From an uncultured Pseudobutyrivibrio sp. (lineage in GTDB: Bacteria; Bacillota; Clostridia; Lachnospirales; Lachnospiraceae), in NCBI GenBank assembly GCA_900546435.1, contig URCQ01000029.1:1-26370 (forward strand): DNA of 26,370 nucleotides, read 5' to 3'. A program made the translations under genes and the position numbers. The notes below the pieces were generated by a model. The model saw nothing but the letters and a program-made list of their open reading frames with translations. It did no database searches and was not told the DNA's origin. Below, one piece after another: positions 24,208-26,370 of the stretch; the first letter of the stretch is position 1; each line of letters starts with the position of its first letter.

Positions 24208-24252
24208 AAAACACCAACGGAAAGAGGATTTTTCTTTCTGAAGGTGTTTTTT
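24208..24252 (+). terminator. Terminator after the toxin pseudogene
   Basis: AAAACACC (24208-24215) pairs with GGTGTTTT (24243-24250). An inner GAAAG/CTTTC stem extends the hairpin, and the T-run forms its distal side. Confidence 0.75.
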
Positions 24253-24283
24253 ACCAGATTACTGAGGAAAATGTATGTGTTTT

Positions 24284-24312
24284 CTGACATTAGCCGAAAA
24301 GGCTGATAAAAT
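24284..24312 (+). promoter_or_regulatory. Promoter for hsdMS with inverted repeat in the spacer
   Basis: CTGACA (24284-24289) and TAAAAT (24307-24312) are 17 nt apart. The spacer contains AGCC-GAAAA-GGCT, an inverted repeat centred between the two hexamers, which could be an operator. The start of transcription would be about 25 nt before the hsdM start codon. Confidence 0.55.
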
Positions 24313-24343
24313 GGATTGTGCATATACATTTGGAGGATTAAAA

Positions 24344-25852
24344 ATGGCAGATAAGACAAATGCGAATATTGGATTTGAAAAACAACTGTGGGATGCAGCA
24401 TGTGTTTTATGGGGACACATCCCGGCAGCGGAATATAGAAAGGTTATTATTGGACTAATTTTCTTGAGATACATATCAGCAGCATTTGAGAAGAGATATA
24501 ACGAGCTTGTTGCAGATGGGGATGGATTTGAAGATGACATGGATGCATATACTATGGAAAATGTATTCTTTGTTCCAGAAGAAGCAAGATGGAGTACCAT
24601 TGCATCAGCAGCGCACACACCTGAGATAGGAACAGTTATTGATAATGCTATGCGAGCGATCGAAGCAGATAATAAAGTTTTAAAGAATGTATTACCTAAA
24701 AATTATGCAAGTCCAGACCTTGATAAAAGAGTATTGGGTGAGGTGGTAGATATCTTCACGAATAATATTGATATGAGTGACACTGAGGCTAGCGAAGATC
24801 TTCTTGGTCGAACATATGAGTATTGTATTGCCCAATTTGCTGAGAAAGAGGGTGTAGGTGGTGGAGAATTCTATACGCCTTCAAGTGTTGTTAAGACGTT
24901 GGTTTCTATTCTTAGACCTTTCGAAAACTGTCGAGTATATGATTGCTGTTGTGGTTCAGGAGGTATGTTTGTTCAGAGCGCGAAGTTTATAGAAGCTCAT
25001 TCTGGCAATAGAGACTCTATCTCTGTATATGGACAGGAAGCAAATGCGGATACATGGAAGATGGCAAAGATTAATATGGCTATCCGTGGTATTGATGCAG
25101 ATTTTGGACCATACCAGGCAGATACATTTACAAACGATCTACATCCAACATTGAAGGCAGATTTCATTCTGGCAAATCCACCATTCAATTATCATCCTTG
25201 GAATCAGGAAAAACTACTTGATGATGTGAGATGGAAATATGGTATACCACCAGCTGGGAATGCCAACTATGCATGGATTCAGCACATGATTCATCATTTA
25301 GCTCCTAATGGAAAGATAGGACTGGTTTTAGCTAATGGTGCACTTTCAACACAGACGAGTGGAGAGGGCAACATTAGAAAAAATATCATAGAGGACGACT
25401 TGATTGAAGGCATCATTGCAATGCCTACACAACTATTTTATAGCGTAACAATTCCTGTAACTCTTTGGTTTATTACAAAGAACAAGAAACAGGCTGGTAA
25501 GACACTATTCATTGATGCAAGAAATATGGGGCACATGGTTGATCGTAAGCATCGTGATTTTGATGACGAGGATATCCAAAAATTAGCAGATACATTTGAG
25601 GCATTCCAGAATGGAACACTTGAGGATGTAAAAGGTTTTTGTAAGGTTGCCACTACAGAAGAGATTGAAAATCAGGATTATATTCTTACGCCAGGTCGAT
25701 ATGTTGGTATTGAAGAGCGGGAAGATGATGGCGAACCATTTGAAGAAAAAATGGGAAGATTAACGTCAGAGCTTTCTGATATGTTTGCTAAATCTCATGA
25801 GCTTGAGGACGAGATTAGAAGAAAGTTGGGGGCTATTGGATATGAAATATAA
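24344..25852 (+). CDS. hsdM: Type I restriction-modification methyltransferase subunit HsdM
   Basis: The product is 502 residues from ATG 24344, chosen because TGGAGG lies just before it; the frame upstream to 24275 covers the promoter. The N-terminal helical HsdM domain (about 10-140) is followed by an N6-adenine methyltransferase domain. The AdoMet motif DCCCGSGG is at 200-207 (the family usually has DPxCGSGG; the second position is Cys here), and the catalytic NPPF is at 278-281. The C-terminal part (LTSELSDMFAKSHELEDEIRRKL) is a helical region contacting HsdS. It forms the methyltransferase with the HsdS gene that overlaps its end. No hsdR is in the window; it may lie to the right. Confidence 0.96.
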   Translation: MADKTNANIGFEKQLWDAACVLWGHIPAAEYRKVIIGLIFLRYISAAFEKRYNELVADGDGFEDDMDAYTMENVFFVPEEARWSTIASAAHTPEIGTVIDNAMRAIEADNKVLKNVLPKNYASPDLDKRVLGEVVDIFTNNIDMSDTEASEDLLGRTYEYCIAQFAEKEGVGGGEFYTPSSVVKTLVSILRPFENCRVYDCCCGSGGMFVQSAKFIEAHSGNRDSISVYGQEANADTWKMAKINMAIRGIDADFGPYQADTFTNDLHPTLKADFILANPPFNYHPWNQEKLLDDVRWKYGIPPAGNANYAWIQHMIHHLAPNGKIGLVLANGALSTQTSGEGNIRKNIIEDDLIEGIIAMPTQLFYSVTIPVTLWFITKNKKQAGKTLFIDARNMGHMVDRKHRDFDDEDIQKLADTFEAFQNGTLEDVKGFCKVATTEEIENQDYILTPGRYVGIEEREDDGEPFEEKMGRLTSELSDMFAKSHELEDEIRRKLGAIGYEI

Positions 25853-26370
25853 AACATACCGTCTAGGAGATGTTGTGAACATCTTTGATAAAAAACGTGT
25901 ACCTCTTTCTTCGATGCAACGTGCAGAACGTCAGGGAAAATATCGTTATTTCGGAGCGCAGGGAGTCATTGATTATGTAGATGATTATATATTTGAAGGA
26001 ATATATCTATTAATAGCAGAGGACGGAGAAAACCTAAAATCAAAAAAGCAGAATGTAGCTCAAATTGTGTCTGGAAAATTCTGGGTTAATAACCACGCAC
26101 ATATATTACAGGCTAAAGAAGAACATAACATATATTATTTGGGTTATTTAATTAATAGCATTGATTTATCAGGATATATTACAGGTTCAGCACAACCTAA
26201 ACTAAGCCAAACGAATCTAAATGCGATTGCATTAGAATTGCCTGACAAGAGAACACAAGACAAGATCGCTTCAGTGTTGCAGGCATTTGATAATAAAATA
26301 GACCTTAATAATGAGATAAACAATAATTTAGAGCAGCAAGCTCAGGCGTATTTTGATGAACTTTTCGTTG
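25842..26370 (+). CDS. hsdS: Type I restriction-modification specificity subunit HsdS (partial, runs off the end)
   Basis: ATG 25842 overlaps the hsdM end by 11 nt, and the frame is open to the window edge (176 residues). It begins MKYKTYRLGDVV and contains a full first target-recognition domain (about 1-135), with the typical GSAQPKLSQTNL and LPDKRTQDKIASVL segments leading into the first conserved helix (DNKIDLNNEINNNLEQQAQAYFDELF). This is the half-subunit architecture of HsdS: one domain reads one half of a bipartite DNA target. The second recognition domain and helix lie outside the window, so neither the length nor the intactness of the gene can be judged. Confidence 0.9.
   Translation, partial: MKYKTYRLGDVVNIFDKKRVPLSSMQRAERQGKYRYFGAQGVIDYVDDYIFEGIYLLIAEDGENLKSKKQNVAQIVSGKFWVNNHAHILQAKEEHNIYYLGYLINSIDLSGYITGSAQPKLSQTNLNAIALELPDKRTQDKIASVLQAFDNKIDLNNEINNNLEQQAQAYFDELFV

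Noticed and set aside
24275..24343. Upstream ATG for hsdM
   Set aside because: The extra residues cover the promoter and are unlike HsdM N-termini; ATG 24344 follows a GGAGG site.
1..26370. CRISPR array, tRNA or rRNA genes, complete insertion sequence
   Set aside because: I saw no regularly spaced repeats, no cloverleaf-type sequence, no rRNA-like stretch and no transposase gene anywhere in the window.

Overview
The window looks like chromosome from a low-to-moderate G+C anaerobic Firmicute, most likely a Lachnospiraceae-type Clostridium relative. This rests on strong AAGGAGG-type ribosome binding sites, a Clostridia-like def-fmt-yugP-rsmB-rlmN-stp-prkC-rsgA-rpe-thiN gene run, a meso-diaminopimelate-type MurE (DNPR motif), and pyrI next to pyrB. 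The species cannot be named from this.

Region by region. (1) Positions 1-579 hold no complete gene. A possible 3' gene end stops at 53, then a very long imperfect foldback (about 56-545) with a GC-rich branched tip fills the gap up to the pyrBI terminator. (2) 580-1922 (minus): pyrB-pyrI, aspartate transcarbamoylase, with its own promoter and terminator. (3) 2124-15319 (plus): one long tightly packed run of twelve genes for cell wall synthesis (murE), replication restart (priA), protein maturation and translation (def, fmt, rsmB, rlmN, rsgA), a membrane protease (yugP-like), the Stp/PrkC phosphatase-kinase pair that senses cell wall fragments, rpe and thiN. Gaps are 27 nt or less, two gene pairs overlap or nearly touch, and I see no internal terminator. 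(4) 15358-19312: a complete L-tartrate (or closely related dicarboxylate) module. A LysR regulator (ttdR-like) diverges from a DASS transporter (ttdT-like) followed by both dehydratase subunits (ttdA, ttdB). A perfect 21-bp palindrome lies inside the regulator's own promoter. (5) 19313-23363: single genes, each with its own terminator or promoter: a SpoU/TrmH RNA methyltransferase with a leader that can pair with its ribosome binding site, a membrane chemoreceptor without an extracellular domain, and two overlapping lipoprotein genes. (6) 23422-26370: an accessory or defence patch with an intact antitoxin, a frame-broken PIN toxin, and a type I restriction-modification hsdM followed by hsdS, which runs off the window end.

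The strongest candidate for something undescribed is the roughly 490-nt foldback at the left end. Its outer 55 base pairs contain one mismatch and seven G-U pairs, all seven of them pairs only in a plus-strand RNA. Its tip can form a three-way junction with two hairpins carrying the same 9-nt motif. The second tier is the ribosome-binding-site-sequestering leader at 19440-19517 and the toxin pseudogene that is separated from its antitoxin by a single in-frame stop.
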